This document shows positions 47,251 through 56,938 of a DNA stretch of 64,000 bases, in pieces. The notes below the pieces were generated by a model. It searched no databases and was not told where the DNA came from. It worked only from the letters and a program-made list of their open reading frames with translations. This DNA is from Geobacter sp. GTDB taxonomy: Bacteria > Desulfobacterota > Desulfuromonadia > Geobacterales > Pseudopelobacteraceae. The DNA is taken from positions 1 to 64,000 of the forward strand of contig WKKS01000006.1 in the NCBI GenBank assembly GCA_009684515.1, in the 5' to 3' direction. Made by a program: the position numbers and the translations under genes. Each line of letters starts with the position of its first letter. Position 1 is the stretch's first letter.

Positions 47251-48191
47251 GACGGTCTCCTGTCCAGGCTGGTATTGATTTTGAGCGCAGTTTCCAGCGC
47301 CATTCTGCCGTCGCGACCGCTGACTTGAGGCTCTTTGCCTTCGCGTATTGCTGATATGAAAGATTCGATTTCGCTCTTAAGTGCGTCGGCCTCGCCAAGT
47401 TCACGTTCATCAACCTTGACATTGGGAATGCCGGGAAACAACTCACCGCTCCCTTTTTGGGCCACAAGCACCTTGCGGTTTTGAAAGTCCAGGGTGATAT
47501 AGGCATTGCGCTGGAAGATGCGCATCTTGCGTTCGCTCTTCAAGCTGATGCGGCTGGCGGTTACGTTCGCGACACAACCGTTCTCAAAGAGGATCCTGGC
47601 ATTGGCGATATCCTCTTCACCTGTGAACACCGGAGCGCCGACGGCATCAACTCTTGCTACCGGCGATTTTACAATATGTTGAATGATCTCAATGTCATGA
47701 ATCATCAGGTCGAGGACTACGTTGACATCTGTGCCACGTGGCTTGAAGGGTGCTATGCGCACCGATTCGACGAAGAGCGGTTCGTGCAGGATATTGTCCA
47801 GAGCCACCAGTACAGGATTGAAACGCTCCAGATGTCCGACCTGGAATACGGCTCGGTTCTTTTCGGCCAATGCGATCAGTTCGTCGGCTTCTTCGATTGT
47901 GACGGTGATCGGCTTCTCGATCAAAACATGCACTCCGGCGGCCAGGAAGTCCTTTGCAACGCTGTGATGGAACTGGGTGGGAACTACCACGCTTACGGCG
48001 TCAACCAACCCAATAAGTTCGCGATGGTCGCTGTAGGCCTTGGTACCGAGTGTCGCCGCAATGTCTGCCGCCCTCTTCGGATCGTTATCCACCACTCCGA
48101 TCAGTTCAACGCCATCGATCATGGCATATTTCTGGGCATGGAAGTTTCCCAGGTAACCTACCCCAATGACAGCCGTTCTGAGGGCGCTCAT
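47247..48191 (-). CDS. gnnA: Gfo/Idh/MocA oxidoreductase, probable GnnA
   Basis: A 314-residue NAD-dependent dehydrogenase. The Rossmann motif is AVIGVGYLGNFHAQKYA (about residues 7-23), the family EKPITVTIEEADEL (about 93-106) carries the conserved Glu-Lys-Pro, and VGHLERFNPVL follows. The position between lpxA (4-base overlap) and a DegT aminotransferase (4-base overlap) fits GnnA, which oxidises the C3 hydroxyl of UDP-GlcNAc. The start at 48191 is used because longer in-frame versions run into lpxA. The assignment rests on context; residues specific to C3 oxidation were not checked. Confidence 0.78.
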   Translation of the reverse strand: MSALRTAVIGVGYLGNFHAQKYAMIDGVELIGVVDNDPKRAADIAATLGTKAYSDHRELIGLVDAVSVVVPTQFHHSVAKDFLAAGVHVLIEKPITVTIEEADELIALAEKNRAVFQVGHLERFNPVLVALDNILHEPLFVESVRIAPFKPRGTDVNVVLDLMIHDIEIIQHIVKSPVARVDAVGAPVFTGEEDIANARILFENGCVANVTASRISLKSERKMRIFQRNAYITLDFQNRKVLVAQKGSGELFPGIPNVKVDERELGEADALKSEIESFISAIREGKEPQVSGRDGRMALETALKINTSLDRRPS

Positions 48192-48970
48192 CCGCGGCAG
48201 ATTCCGCGTTTGGAATTTTCGATAAATGCCAACATGTAATCGACTTCTGGGCAAGCGGATATTTCTTTCTTGATCTTTGTAATAGCGTCTGGAAGCTTGA
48301 GGTCAGCCATGAAGAGGGTTTTATATGCCTTTTTCAGGTTGTTGATGGAATCTTCTGAAAAACCGCGTCGTTTCAATCCGATCAGGTTCAGTCCGCGCAG
48401 TTTGGCATCTCGTTTTCCTGGCGTGGCAATTGTATAAGGAAGAATATCCAGGCCGACCATGGTGCCGCCGCCAATCATGGCGTAGGCGCCGATGGTGGAA
48501 AACTGATGAACAGCCACCAGTCCTCCCAGTATGACGTTGTCCTGCACTGTAACGTGTCCGGCCAGGGTGGCAACATTGGCCATTACGATGCCGTTGCCGA
48601 TGCGGCAGTCATGTGCAACGTGGGAGTAGGCCATGAAGAGGTTTCCGCTTCCGACGACAGTTTCAGCGTGACCTGTGACAGTGCCGCGATGGATGGTGGC
48701 GAATTCACGGACCGTGTTGTTGTTTCCGATGCGTGTCCAGCACTCTTCGCCCCGGTACTTAAGGTCTTGAGGAGGTGCGCCGACTGAAGCCTGGTGAGAA
48801 ATCTGGTTGTTCTCGCCGATCTCGGTCCAATCTCCGATTACTGTGTGTGGCCCAATCGAAGTCCCTTTGCCGATGGTGACGTGTTTGCCGATAATTGCGT
48901 ACGGACCAATTTCAACGTCATTGGCCAGAGTGGCGCTTCCGTCAATAATTGCGGTTGGGTGTATGCTCAT
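48188..48970 (-). CDS. lpxA: UDP-GlcNAc(3N) acyltransferase LpxA
   Basis: A 260-residue trimeric left-handed beta-helix enzyme for the first acyl transfer of lipid A. Hexapeptide repeats fill residues 1-185. The catalytic His is in SHVAHDCRIGNG (about 123-134), and AVHQFSTIGAYAMIGGG and NLIGLKRRGFSEDSI are standard LpxA blocks. If gnnA/gnnB next door are correctly named, the acyl acceptor is UDP-GlcNAc3N and the bond an amide. GGAGCG precedes the ATG. Confidence 0.95.
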   Translation of the reverse strand: MSIHPTAIIDGSATLANDVEIGPYAIIGKHVTIGKGTSIGPHTVIGDWTEIGENNQISHQASVGAPPQDLKYRGEECWTRIGNNNTVREFATIHRGTVTGHAETVVGSGNLFMAYSHVAHDCRIGNGIVMANVATLAGHVTVQDNVILGGLVAVHQFSTIGAYAMIGGGTMVGLDILPYTIATPGKRDAKLRGLNLIGLKRRGFSEDSINNLKKAYKTLFMADLKLPDAITKIKKEISACPEVDYMLAFIENSKRGICRG

Positions 48971-49021
48971 TGTATGCGCTCCATGACTGATACGGATTCC
49001 TGTAATACTTCGTAGCCGATA

Positions 49022-49465
49022 CTAGGTTGCCGCATCTGCAAATGTTGCTTTCAGTGCGGCTTCTGTTACCAGTGTGTCGCCGACATAAGCCTTGCCATTA
49101 ACTCCCCAGATACCCCGTCGGTTGAGTGTCGTCTCTATCTCGATCCTCAATTGGTCGCCAGGAAAAACCGGCTTGCGGAACTTGGCGCTATCTATCGACA
49201 TAAAGTAACTGACCTTCTTCTTGGTGGTATCGTCCGATGCGGTATAGGCCATGATACCGGCAACCTGGGCCATGGCTTCGATAATCAGCACTCCCGGCAT
49301 GACCGGATGTCCGGGAAAGTGTCCTTGGAAAAACGGCTCGTTGATAGTGACGTTTTTGATACCCACGCATCGTTTTCCATGCTCAAGTTCCACAATGCGA
49401 TCCACCAGCAGAAACGGATAACGGTGCGGAAGAATCTTCATAATATCGTTGACATCCATAAGCAT
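49022..49465 (-). CDS. fabZ: 3-hydroxyacyl-ACP dehydratase FabZ
   Basis: A 147-residue hotdog-fold enzyme. The catalytic His is in LPHRYPFLLVDRI (about residues 11-23) and the catalytic Glu in FPGHPVMPGVLIIEAMAQVAG. It dehydrates 3-hydroxyacyl-ACP during fatty acid synthesis and so competes with LpxA and LpxD for the same substrate, which explains its common place between them. ATG at 49465 has a GGGAG site 9 bases upstream; TTG at 49471 and ATG at 49459 are alternatives. Confidence 0.97.
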   Translation of the reverse strand: MLMDVNDIMKILPHRYPFLLVDRIVELEHGKRCVGIKNVTINEPFFQGHFPGHPVMPGVLIIEAMAQVAGIMAYTASDDTTKKKVSYFMSIDSAKFRKPVFPGDQLRIEIETTLNRRGIWGVNGKAYVGDTLVTEAALKATFADAAT

Positions 49466-49483
49466 AAGCAACTTCTCCCTTTC

Positions 49484-50515
49484 TTATTTCAACTTTGATT
49501 CAAGCTCGGCAATGCGTTTTTCCAAGGCAGAGATGTTTTTTTTCAATTCAGGCAGACGGGGGACGACAGCCATGGCTCGCAACCAGTCCTTGTGAGGCAT
49601 GACAGGGGAGCCGCTGTAACCGGCGTTTGCCTGGAGTGAGCTTGGAACGCCGGATTGCGCACCAACCATGACATTATCGCCAATTGAAAGGTGGCCGGCA
49701 ACTCCGACCTGGCCAGCCAGGGTTACATGGTTGCCGATCTTTGTGCTGCCCGAAATTCCGACCTGCGACACAATCATGCAATCTTCACCTATCTGGCAGT
49801 TGTGTGCGACTTGAACCAGGTTGTCCAGCTTTGTGCCTCGCTTGATCAGGGTGACTTCCAGAGCCGCCCGGTCGATGCAACTGTTTGCCCCGATCTCCAC
49901 GTCGTCCTCAAGCACGACAATGCCAATCTGGGGAATGCGGTAGTAGGAACGGCCATCAGGAGCGTAACCGAATCCATCTGAGCCGATCACTGCTCCCGGC
50001 TGTATGATGCAGCGGTTGCCAATGCGGCATCTGTCCCGTATGACTACATTGGCATGAACTACACAGTCGCTTCCTATGACAGCTCCGTCATAAACTACAG
50101 CACCGGAGTGGATGACTGTACGGTCGCCGATCGAAACATTGTTGCCGATGCATGCACCGGGGTAAATCGAGATGTTTTCCCCAAGTGTCACCTGAATACC
50201 GATGTTGGCTTCTGGCAGCACGCCCAATGGCGGATGCGGGGTAGTGTAAAAAAGAGTCAGAAGTTTGGCAAAACCAAGATATGGATTGGGAACTTCAATG
50301 ACATTGCGACCGTAACGTTCCCCACCCGGAGCCATCAGCACTGCTCCGGCATTTGTTTCAGCCACCTTGGAGGCGTATTTGGGGTTGGCCAGGAAGGTGA
50401 TTTTGTCTGCTCCGGAATTATCCAGTGGTGCCAGGCCGTTTACTGCAAAGTTTTCGTCACCTTGAACCGTGCCGCCCAGATATTCTGCGAGCTCTTTTAG
50501 TGTTCTGGAGAACAT
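49484..50515 (-). CDS. lpxD: UDP-3-O/N-(3-hydroxyacyl)glucosamine N-acyltransferase
   Basis: A 343-residue protein with a uridine-binding N-terminal domain (about residues 1-100), a left-handed beta helix (about 100-290) and a C-terminal helical tail. The catalytic His is in [37 protein letters not shown] is an LpxD-specific segment. It adds the second acyl chain, always as an amide. It lies 12 bases upstream of fabZ and 4 bases downstream of the OmpH gene. Confidence 0.96.
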   Translation of the reverse strand: MFSRTLKELAEYLGGTVQGDENFAVNGLAPLDNSGADKITFLANPKYASKVAETNAGAVLMAPGGERYGRNVIEVPNPYLGFAKLLTLFYTTPHPPLGVLPEANIGIQVTLGENISIYPGACIGNNVSIGDRTVIHSGAVVYDGAVIGSDCVVHANVVIRDRCRIGNRCIIQPGAVIGSDGFGYAPDGRSYYRIPQIGIVVLEDDVEIGANSCIDRAALEVTLIKRGTKLDNLVQVAHNCQIGEDCMIVSQVGISGSTKIGNHVTLAGQVGVAGHLSIGDNVMVGAQSGVPSSLQANAGYSGSPVMPHKDWLRAMAVVPRLPELKKNISALEKRIAELESKLK

Positions 50516-50519
50516 ATGG

Positions 50520-51035
50520 CTACTTCTTCCTGTTGGCGTTGTAAAGTTTCAGCACTTCTTCGGTCAGGTCGGACTTGTCGTCAACGAACAACATGCTCTC
50601 ATTTTTGACAAATATGAATGTAAAGCCATTTTTACGGCCGTATTCCTGGATGACTTTCTCCATGCCTTCCAGAATTTTGCGGGTGAACTCTTCATCCTTG
50701 CCCTGCAGTTCATCTTGAGCGTCTTTTGTGAAACGCTGAAAATCCTTCAGTTTGTTTTGGTAATCCTTTTCCTTGGTAGAACGGGCTGATTCTGAAAGGA
50801 GCATGCCCTGTTTTTCAAGTTCATCCTTCAACTTTTTAAGCTCATCCTGTTTGACATTTATTTCGTCCTGATACTTTTTTACCTTTGCGGCCAGTTGCTC
50901 TTTGGCTTCTTTGCCAGCTTCGGAACCGTTGAGCGCCCGCTGCATGTCAATGTAGCCTAATTTCACATCCGCAGCAAAAACAGATGTTGAAATCATGGAA
51001 AGTGCCATAACGCCAGCCAGAACAAATTTCTTCAT
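50520..51035 (-). CDS. OmpH/Skp-family periplasmic chaperone
   Basis: A 171-residue protein with a signal peptide ([21 protein letters not shown], cleaved before ADVKLG) and a long helical, highly charged body (about residues 45-125) forming the tentacle coiled coil of Skp. [12 protein letters not shown] and the C-terminal [20 protein letters not shown] form the small trimer body. It would carry unfolded outer membrane proteins to BamA, encoded directly upstream. AAAGGAGAT precedes the ATG. A short AACCC/GGGTT hairpin lies in the 63-base gap after bamA. Confidence 0.94.
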   Translation of the reverse strand: MKKFVLAGVMALSMISTSVFAADVKLGYIDMQRALNGSEAGKEAKEQLAAKVKKYQDEINVKQDELKKLKDELEKQGMLLSESARSTKEKDYQNKLKDFQRFTKDAQDELQGKDEEFTRKILEGMEKVIQEYGRKNGFTFIFVKNESMLFVDDKSDLTEEVLKLYNANRKK

Positions 51036-51098
51036 TGTACATCTCCTTTGATTTCTTACAGTCTAACCCGGTTAAAGGGTTTGAATAAGGTTGTAAAA

Positions 51099-53423
51099 CT
51101 AGAACAGGCTTCCAATTGAAAACTCAAATCGACCGCTTTTACTGTCTATGTCAGATCTTGGGTTGATCGGTATGCCATATTCAATTCTTAAAGGTCCAAT
51201 CGGCGACGCCCAGCGAAGGCCGGCACCGTAACTCATCAGCATCGAACTAAACATCTTGCTTTTCTCGTCAACTGAATTGCCGTAGTCGAAGAAAACGACT
51301 CCTTTAATGCCGACTTCCTGTAGCAGAGGAAAGGTGAACTCACTGTTTCCGAAAACTTCCGTGCTGCCCCCCTGGTACACCCGTTCGATGGTATAATTGC
51401 CGTTTATATCTCCAGGCGAACGTTGCAGCTTTGTCGGAGAGACTGTGCGGGCTTTGTAGCCACGCAACGAATAAATGCCGCCCAGGTAGAATTTCTCGTC
51501 AATCGGAACCGCTTGACCAGCTTCCTGAATATATCCCAAACTGAGTTTTGTTGAAAATATAAGTTTTTTGTAAATCGGGTGGAACCAAGTATTCTCCGTA
51601 TTATAGCGAACAAATTTATTGTCACCACCCAAACCGGCATATTCGATTGAGAGAGAGTTGATCATGCCGGTAGTGGGGTCAAGTCGATAATCGGTTGTAT
51701 TGCGGGTTATGCTACCCAGTACCGAACTGGTGGTGGTGGTTCCGATGGGATAATTAACTGAATCCGATACATGCAATGCTTGATATGCGAGTGTCGGGCT
51801 GTAAATATCCTTTATTTCATACTTGTAGATTAAAAATGTCCCGATGGAGTCGTTGATCGGATAGCCGCCTTTGATGTCGCCGCCCATCAGGCGCCGGCTG
51901 TAATCGATATAATCTCTTTCTGAACGGTAGATGTCCCCACCCAGAGTCCAGTTTGTATCGAGAAAATGCGGGTCGGTGACCCCGACTGAGTATGTCTGGG
52001 ATTTGCCGCCGATTGAAGCCGACAGGTTGGCTTTGAGTCCCAAACCCAGGAAATTAGCTTGTTGGACTGAACCCTGGCCGATAAAACCGTCCAGTGAGCT
52101 GTAGCCGCCACCGATGCTGAAAGTGCCGGTCGGTTTTTCCTTCACATCGATATTTACATTGAGTTTGTCGCTGGCGCTTCCTTTGGCGGTGGCAATGTTC
52201 GCCTCTTCGAAGAATCCAAGATTCATGAGATTCTGTTTGCTGCGCTTCATACCGGTCGCACTATACAGTTCGTTCTCGGATATACGCAGCTCGCGTCGGA
52301 TGACTTTGTCACGGGTTTTGGGGTTGCCGGCGATTGAAATTCGTTCAATCGATACCAGCTCACCTTTTTCCATGTCAAAGATCATGTCAACGACCTTCTT
52401 GTCGTTGTCCGGACGGGTTTGTGGATTGACATTGGCGAAGGCATAACCCTTGTCGCCGTAGATATCGGTCAGAGTGAAAATGTCAGTCCTCAGAGTCGCA
52501 CGACTGAAAATCTCGCCGGGCTCACTTTTAAGTTTTTTTCTCAGCTCTGCTGCCGGTTCAAGCAGTTCACCCTTGAACCCGATTTCTCCAATTCTATATT
52601 GCTCGCCCTCGGTGATTCCAATGTGAGCCTCCAGCGCAGTTCTGGAATCATTCAGCTTGATTGTGGGTTCGCCTACTTTGACATTGATAAATCCGTTGTT
52701 GAGATAAAAATCGCTGATCAGCAGTGCATCGTTTTTCAATACTTCCTCTTTGTAAGTGCCGGCTCCGGTCAGCCAGGACATGAACCAGGACTCCTTGGTT
52801 TCCATGACGCCCCGTAACTTGCGATTGGAAAAAGCTTTGTTGCCGTCAAAACTAATCGAGCTGATCAGTACTTTTTTGCCTTCCGTGATATTGAAGGTCA
52901 CCGAAAGGTCTGTGGGAGAACTTTTATCAACTTTTGTCTGGATATCGGCAAGATAGTAGCCATCGTCACCGTACAACTTCTTGATCTTTGCTACGCTTTT
53001 GGCGAGATCCTTCGTGGAAAAGATCGTATTCTGCCTGAATTCAAGCGCCTCTTTTAACTTGTCGGTAGTAAGCTCCTTATTCCCCACAAATTTGATGTCC
53101 CGGACTATCGGTTTTTCGATCACCGTGTACACCAGAACAGAACCTTTGTCGCTGTTTACAATAGACGCCTGGACATCCTGGAAATGGCCCAGTTTGTATA
53201 TTGAGCGGATGTCGGCATCTGTCTTGTCGTTAAAGAGCGTGTCGCCTGCATGGAGCTTCAGAACGTTTAGTATCGCAGCGGATTCTATGCGCCGGTTACC
53301 TTGTATCCTGACTTCAACGATTTTTTCGCCATCGGCCAGGGCCGTATTTGCAGAGACTGCGGCAACCAGAGAAATGGTTGCGAAAATGTTTCTAAAACTG
53401 GGCACGCGTCCCCCGAATATCAT
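51099..53423 (-). CDS. bamA: Outer membrane protein assembly factor BamA
   Basis: A 774-residue Omp85 protein. The signal peptide ends at about residue 30 (ANTALA, before DGEKIVEVRI). Five POTRA domains span about 32-380, then a 16-strand barrel starts at the TGTFSIGGGYSSLDGFIGQG segment. The conserved loop 6 motif is in FYLGGIYSLRGY (VRGF/Y type, here SLRGY), and the last residue is Phe as part of the beta signal. It lies 5 bases after lolD and upstream of ompH, as expected for an envelope assembly unit. Confidence 0.97.
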   Translation of the reverse strand: MIFGGRVPSFRNIFATISLVAAVSANTALADGEKIVEVRIQGNRRIESAAILNVLKLHAGDTLFNDKTDADIRSIYKLGHFQDVQASIVNSDKGSVLVYTVIEKPIVRDIKFVGNKELTTDKLKEALEFRQNTIFSTKDLAKSVAKIKKLYGDDGYYLADIQTKVDKSSPTDLSVTFNITEGKKVLISSISFDGNKAFSNRKLRGVMETKESWFMSWLTGAGTYKEEVLKNDALLISDFYLNNGFINVKVGEPTIKLNDSRTALEAHIGITEGEQYRIGEIGFKGELLEPAAELRKKLKSEPGEIFSRATLRTDIFTLTDIYGDKGYAFANVNPQTRPDNDKKVVDMIFDMEKGELVSIERISIAGNPKTRDKVIRRELRISENELYSATGMKRSKQNLMNLGFFEEANIATAKGSASDKLNVNIDVKEKPTGTFSIGGGYSSLDGFIGQGSVQQANFLGLGLKANLSASIGGKSQTYSVGVTDPHFLDTNWTLGGDIYRSERDYIDYSRRLMGGDIKGGYPINDSIGTFLIYKYEIKDIYSPTLAYQALHVSDSVNYPIGTTTTSSVLGSITRNTTDYRLDPTTGMINSLSIEYAGLGGDNKFVRYNTENTWFHPIYKKLIFSTKLSLGYIQEAGQAVPIDEKFYLGGIYSLRGYKARTVSPTKLQRSPGDINGNYTIERVYQGGSTEVFGNSEFTFPLLQEVGIKGVVFFDYGNSVDEKSKMFSSMLMSYGAGLRWASPIGPLRIEYGIPINPRSDIDSKSGRFEFSIGSLF

Positions 53424-53428
53424 ATAGT

Positions 53429-54100
53429 TTAGTCCAGCTTTCCATCGGTTAATCTAACGGTTGTTCCCATGGCCGAAGCCAGGCGCTCGTTGTGTGTGAC
53501 AACGATCAGTGTAAGTCCTTTTTTGGTCTGTAAATCGGTCAGCATAGAGTGAATGCCGTCACTGGTTTTCATATCCAGGTTGCCGGTCGGTTCGTCGGCC
53601 AGCAGAATATCAGGTCCAAGAGCAAGTGCCCGTGCGATGGCAACACGTTGTTGCTCTCCGCCGGACAGTTCGCCCGGCCTATGTGTCATGCGCTGCCCCA
53701 ATCCCACGTCCTTAAGCAGTTCCATGGCATTTTGAGAAGCTATGTTTCGCGCGACCCTTGCAATCAGTGCTGGCATCATTACGTTTTCAAGTGCAGTGAA
53801 TTCAGGCAGCAGGTGATGGAACTGAAATACAAATCCGATGTTTTTATTACGGAAAGCAGCCAGTTCGCGATCGTTCTTTTTGAATACATCCTCTCCGCGA
53901 AACAAAACCGTGCCAGACGTTGGACGGTCCAGAGCTCCCAGCAGGTGCATCAGAGTGCTCTTTCCGGCTCCGGAAGCCCCGACCAGAGCGGTGGTTGTGC
54001 CAGCTTCCAGTTTCAGGTCTATTCCATTCAAAACATTTATTCGGTTCGGACCTTTATCATAGGTTTTGCAGAGTCCGCACACTTCAAGAATGCTACTCAT
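53429..54100 (-). CDS. lolD: Lipoprotein-releasing ABC transporter ATPase LolD
   Basis: A 223-residue ATPase. Walker A is [19 protein letters not shown] (about residues 37-55), signature [16 protein letters not shown], Walker [13 protein letters not shown], and the Q-loop [20 protein letters not shown], which contains the LolD motif contacting LolC/E. It powers extraction of lipoproteins from the inner membrane. The ATG lies 8 bases inside the 3' end of the permease gene. Confidence 0.96.
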   Translation of the reverse strand: MSSILEVCGLCKTYDKGPNRINVLNGIDLKLEAGTTTALVGASGAGKSTLMHLLGALDRPTSGTVLFRGEDVFKKNDRELAAFRNKNIGFVFQFHHLLPEFTALENVMMPALIARVARNIASQNAMELLKDVGLGQRMTHRPGELSGGEQQRVAIARALALGPDILLADEPTGNLDMKTSDGIHSMLTDLQTKKGLTLIVVTHNERLASAMGTTVRLTDGKLD

Positions 54101-55355
54101 ACCGGAGTGCCTCTGCAGGCAAAAACCGCGATGCTTGCCAAGCCGGGTAAAGTGTTGCCAGGAAAGAGATTAGCACGGCGGTCACGGAAATTAGAATTAC
54201 ATCGGACCTCACAACCAGAGAAGGGAAGTGGTCCAGATAGTAGATGTCTTTGCTGAAAAAATTCTGGCCGGTGATCTTTTGAATAACGCCAACAATCGGT
54301 TCCAGATTCAATGCTATCAGCAGCCCGGACGCAACTCCGATCATTGTTCCAATAATGCCGATAATCAGGCCTTCAAGCACGAATATCTTCATTATGCTGG
54401 TTCCGGTGGCACCCATTGACTTGAGTATGGCAATGTCCCTGGTTTTTTCCATTACGACCATAAATAGGGTCGAGGCGATCCCAAAGGCAGCCACCAGAAC
54501 AATCAGTGTTAAAATAATGAACATGACGATCTTTTCGGTCTTAAGTGCAAACAGGATGTTCTTATTCATCTGCATCCAGTCACGGGCATAATATCCAACA
54601 CCCATGTCACGATTGATGGTGCTGGACAGTTCACCTGTGTTGTAGACATCCTTAACTTTGAGCTGAACGCCGGTAACCGTGTCACCCAAATCAAAAAAAC
54701 GTTGAGCCTGGTCCAAGCTGACATAAGCCAGTGTTGAATCGTACTCGAACATGCCGGTGTTGAAAATTCCAACCAGTTTGAAGGGTTTCATTCTCGGCAT
54801 CATGCCGAGTGGTGTGATGTTGCCCATCGGTGAGATCACATTGACCTTGTCACCGATAAACAGATTCAGGTGTTTGGCCAGCTCTTTTCCAACCATCAAG
54901 CCGGGTGTTGAGTCGGAGCCATCGCCCATTTTAGGCTCAAGGCGGTCCATGCTGCCTTCGATCACCGACTTGCTGAGTCGTGTTACCAGACGGTCGGTGG
55001 CAACATCAATTCCGCGAAGCACCACGCCGGAAACATTCTTCCCGGAAGATAGCATGACCTGATTGTAAATAAAAGGAGTAGCGGCTTCCACTCCTTTAAA
55101 CCCCTTCAGCTTTTCCATGACCGAACGGTAGTCATTCATGGGAGCCCCATTGCGGATTACGACTATATGGGCATTGGTTCCAAGAATCTTTTCCTTAAGA
55201 TCATCCTCAAATCCGGTCATCACAGCCAGCACCACAATCAGTGCCATAACTCCCAGAGTCACACCTGCTGTGGATATGAAAGTGATGATTGAAATGAAGG
55301 TCGATTTGCGCTTGGCTTTCAGGTAGCGCAACCCGATAAAAAGCTCGAATGGCAT
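54093..55355 (-). CDS. lolC: LolC/E-family lipoprotein-releasing permease
   Basis: A 420-residue MacB/FtsX-type permease. N-terminal [19 protein letters not shown] leads into the first membrane helix (about 22-48), followed by a large periplasmic MacB core domain (about 50-265) and three further helices (about 275-300, 320-350, 380-405). Only one LolC/E-type permease gene accompanies lolD in this window, so it may form a homodimer as described for LolF. A second permease gene elsewhere cannot be excluded. It lies 3 bases downstream of lysS. Confidence 0.92.
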   Translation of the reverse strand: MPFELFIGLRYLKAKRKSTFISIITFISTAGVTLGVMALIVVLAVMTGFEDDLKEKILGTNAHIVVIRNGAPMNDYRSVMEKLKGFKGVEAATPFIYNQVMLSSGKNVSGVVLRGIDVATDRLVTRLSKSVIEGSMDRLEPKMGDGSDSTPGLMVGKELAKHLNLFIGDKVNVISPMGNITPLGMMPRMKPFKLVGIFNTGMFEYDSTLAYVSLDQAQRFFDLGDTVTGVQLKVKDVYNTGELSSTINRDMGVGYYARDWMQMNKNILFALKTEKIVMFIILTLIVLVAAFGIASTLFMVVMEKTRDIAILKSMGATGTSIMKIFVLEGLIIGIIGTMIGVASGLLIALNLEPIVGVIQKITGQNFFSKDIYYLDHFPSLVVRSDVILISVTAVLISFLATLYPAWQASRFLPAEALRYE

Positions 55356-55358
55356 CCG

Positions 55359-56837
55359 TTATTTTGCTTCCTTGCGTAACTGTGGAAATAGTATCACGTC
55401 CCTTATCGAAGGGGAATCTGTCAGGAGCATCACAAGCCGGTCAATGCCGATGCCTTCTCCCGCTGTTGGCGGAAGGCCATATTCCAGGGCACGGACGTAA
55501 TCTTCATCCATGTAGTGGGCTTCTTCGTCGCCCTTGTCTTTTTCTGCCACCTGGGCCAGAAAACGTTCCTTCTGGTCGATCGGGTCATTCAGCTCGGAGA
55601 ATGCGTTGGCTATTTCCCGGCCGGCGATGATAAGTTCGAATCGGTCGACAATTTCAGGATTAATGTCGTTTTTGCGCGAAAGAGGTGATACCTCAGTCGG
55701 GTATGCGGTGATAAAGGTTGGCTGGATCAGTTTATGCTCAGCCACCTCCTCAAAAATTTCCATGATCAGTTTGCCGTAGCTGATTTCATCTGGAAGGTCC
55801 AGTCCGATGCTGCGTGCGTAGGCCAAGGCCAGGTCACGATCATCCAGTTGTTTGGCTTCCACATCACCATACTCCAGGATCGCCTCACGAACAGTCAGAC
55901 GCTTCCAGGGGCGCTGAAAGCTGATATCAAGACCCTGGTTGGTGAAGTCGGTAGTTCCGAGCACTTCCTGGGCCACATGGCAAAACAGCTCTTCAGTAAA
56001 ATCCATCAAGTCTTCATAGGTAGCGTATGCTTGATAGAATTCCATCATTGTGAACTCAGGATTGTGGCGTACGGAAATTCCTTCGTTGCGGAAATTGCGG
56101 TTAATTTCAAAAACGCGCTCCAGACCGCCAACTACAAGCCGCTTCAAATACAGTTCCGGTGCAATGCGCAGATACAGTTCCATATCCAAAGCGTTGTGGT
56201 GGGTTGTGAATGGCCGTGCCGTCGCACCGCCGGGGATCTGGTGCATCATGGGGGTTTCAACTTCGAGGAAATCACGCTTGACCATGAATTTCCTGATCAG
56301 GTTTACGATGCGGGAGCGTTTGAAGAAGATCTCACGGGCCTCCGGATTCACTATCAGATCCACATAGCGTTGGCGATAGCGGGTTTCCACATCGGTCAGC
56401 CCGTGGAATTTTTCTGGCAAAGGAAGCAGAGATTTGACCAGCAGTCGGATGCTGCGGGCGTGCAGTGAAAGCTCGCCGGTCTTTGTACGAAACGGATATC
56501 CTTCCGCTCCAATGATATCGCCGATATCGAAGGATTCAAAGGCGGCAAAAGCCTCATCGCCAATTTCGTCCTTCTTTACATACAACTGAACCCGTCCTTT
56601 GCGATCCTGAAGTTGGACGAAAGCCGCCTTGCCAAAAGAGCGCCTAGCCAGGATACGCCCGGCTACTTTAAAGATGTCGTCAGTCGCACCAATCTGATCT
56701 TTGTCGCCATAAGCCTCAACAACATCTGCTGAAGTATGCATGGGCTTGAAATCATTAGGATATGGATTTATTCCCGCTTCCCAGAGTGCATCGACCTTGC
56801 GTCGTCTCTGGAGCAAAAGTTCGCTGAGTTCTTCCAT
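55359..56837 (-). CDS. lysS: Lysyl-tRNA synthetase (class II)
   Basis: A 492-residue class II enzyme. The OB-fold anticodon domain covers about residues 50-155 ([20 protein letters not shown]). Motif 1 lies near [21 protein letters not shown], motif 2 is [20 protein letters not shown] with [12 protein letters not shown], and motif 3 is [20 protein letters not shown] (each quoted in part). It heads the long envelope run; a promoter candidate lies just upstream. AGGATC precedes the ATG. Confidence 0.98.
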   Translation of the reverse strand: MEELSELLLQRRRKVDALWEAGINPYPNDFKPMHTSADVVEAYGDKDQIGATDDIFKVAGRILARRSFGKAAFVQLQDRKGRVQLYVKKDEIGDEAFAAFESFDIGDIIGAEGYPFRTKTGELSLHARSIRLLVKSLLPLPEKFHGLTDVETRYRQRYVDLIVNPEAREIFFKRSRIVNLIRKFMVKRDFLEVETPMMHQIPGGATARPFTTHHNALDMELYLRIAPELYLKRLVVGGLERVFEINRNFRNEGISVRHNPEFTMMEFYQAYATYEDLMDFTEELFCHVAQEVLGTTDFTNQGLDISFQRPWKRLTVREAILEYGDVEAKQLDDRDLALAYARSIGLDLPDEISYGKLIMEIFEEVAEHKLIQPTFITAYPTEVSPLSRKNDINPEIVDRFELIIAGREIANAFSELNDPIDQKERFLAQVAEKDKGDEEAHYMDEDYVRALEYGLPPTAGEGIGIDRLVMLLTDSPSIRDVILFPQLRKEAK

Positions 56838-56883
56838 GTATTTTTAGATCCTCGTGTGCTGGAATTTAGAATTTGAACTATCA

Positions 56884-56912
56884 AAAATATCTTTGAATCT
56901 CCTGCTCGTCAA
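56884..56912 (-). promoter_or_regulatory. Candidate promoter for lysS and the envelope run
   Basis: TTGACG (56907-56912) and TATTTT (56884-56889) lie 17 bases apart on the minus strand, giving a leader of about 40 bases to lysS. The same 101-base gap has a CTGCTC/GAGCAG inverted repeat after the NHL lipoprotein gene that overlaps the -35 region. Confidence 0.5.
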
Positions 56913-56938
56913 GGGAAATCGAGGAGCAGATCTTCAGG

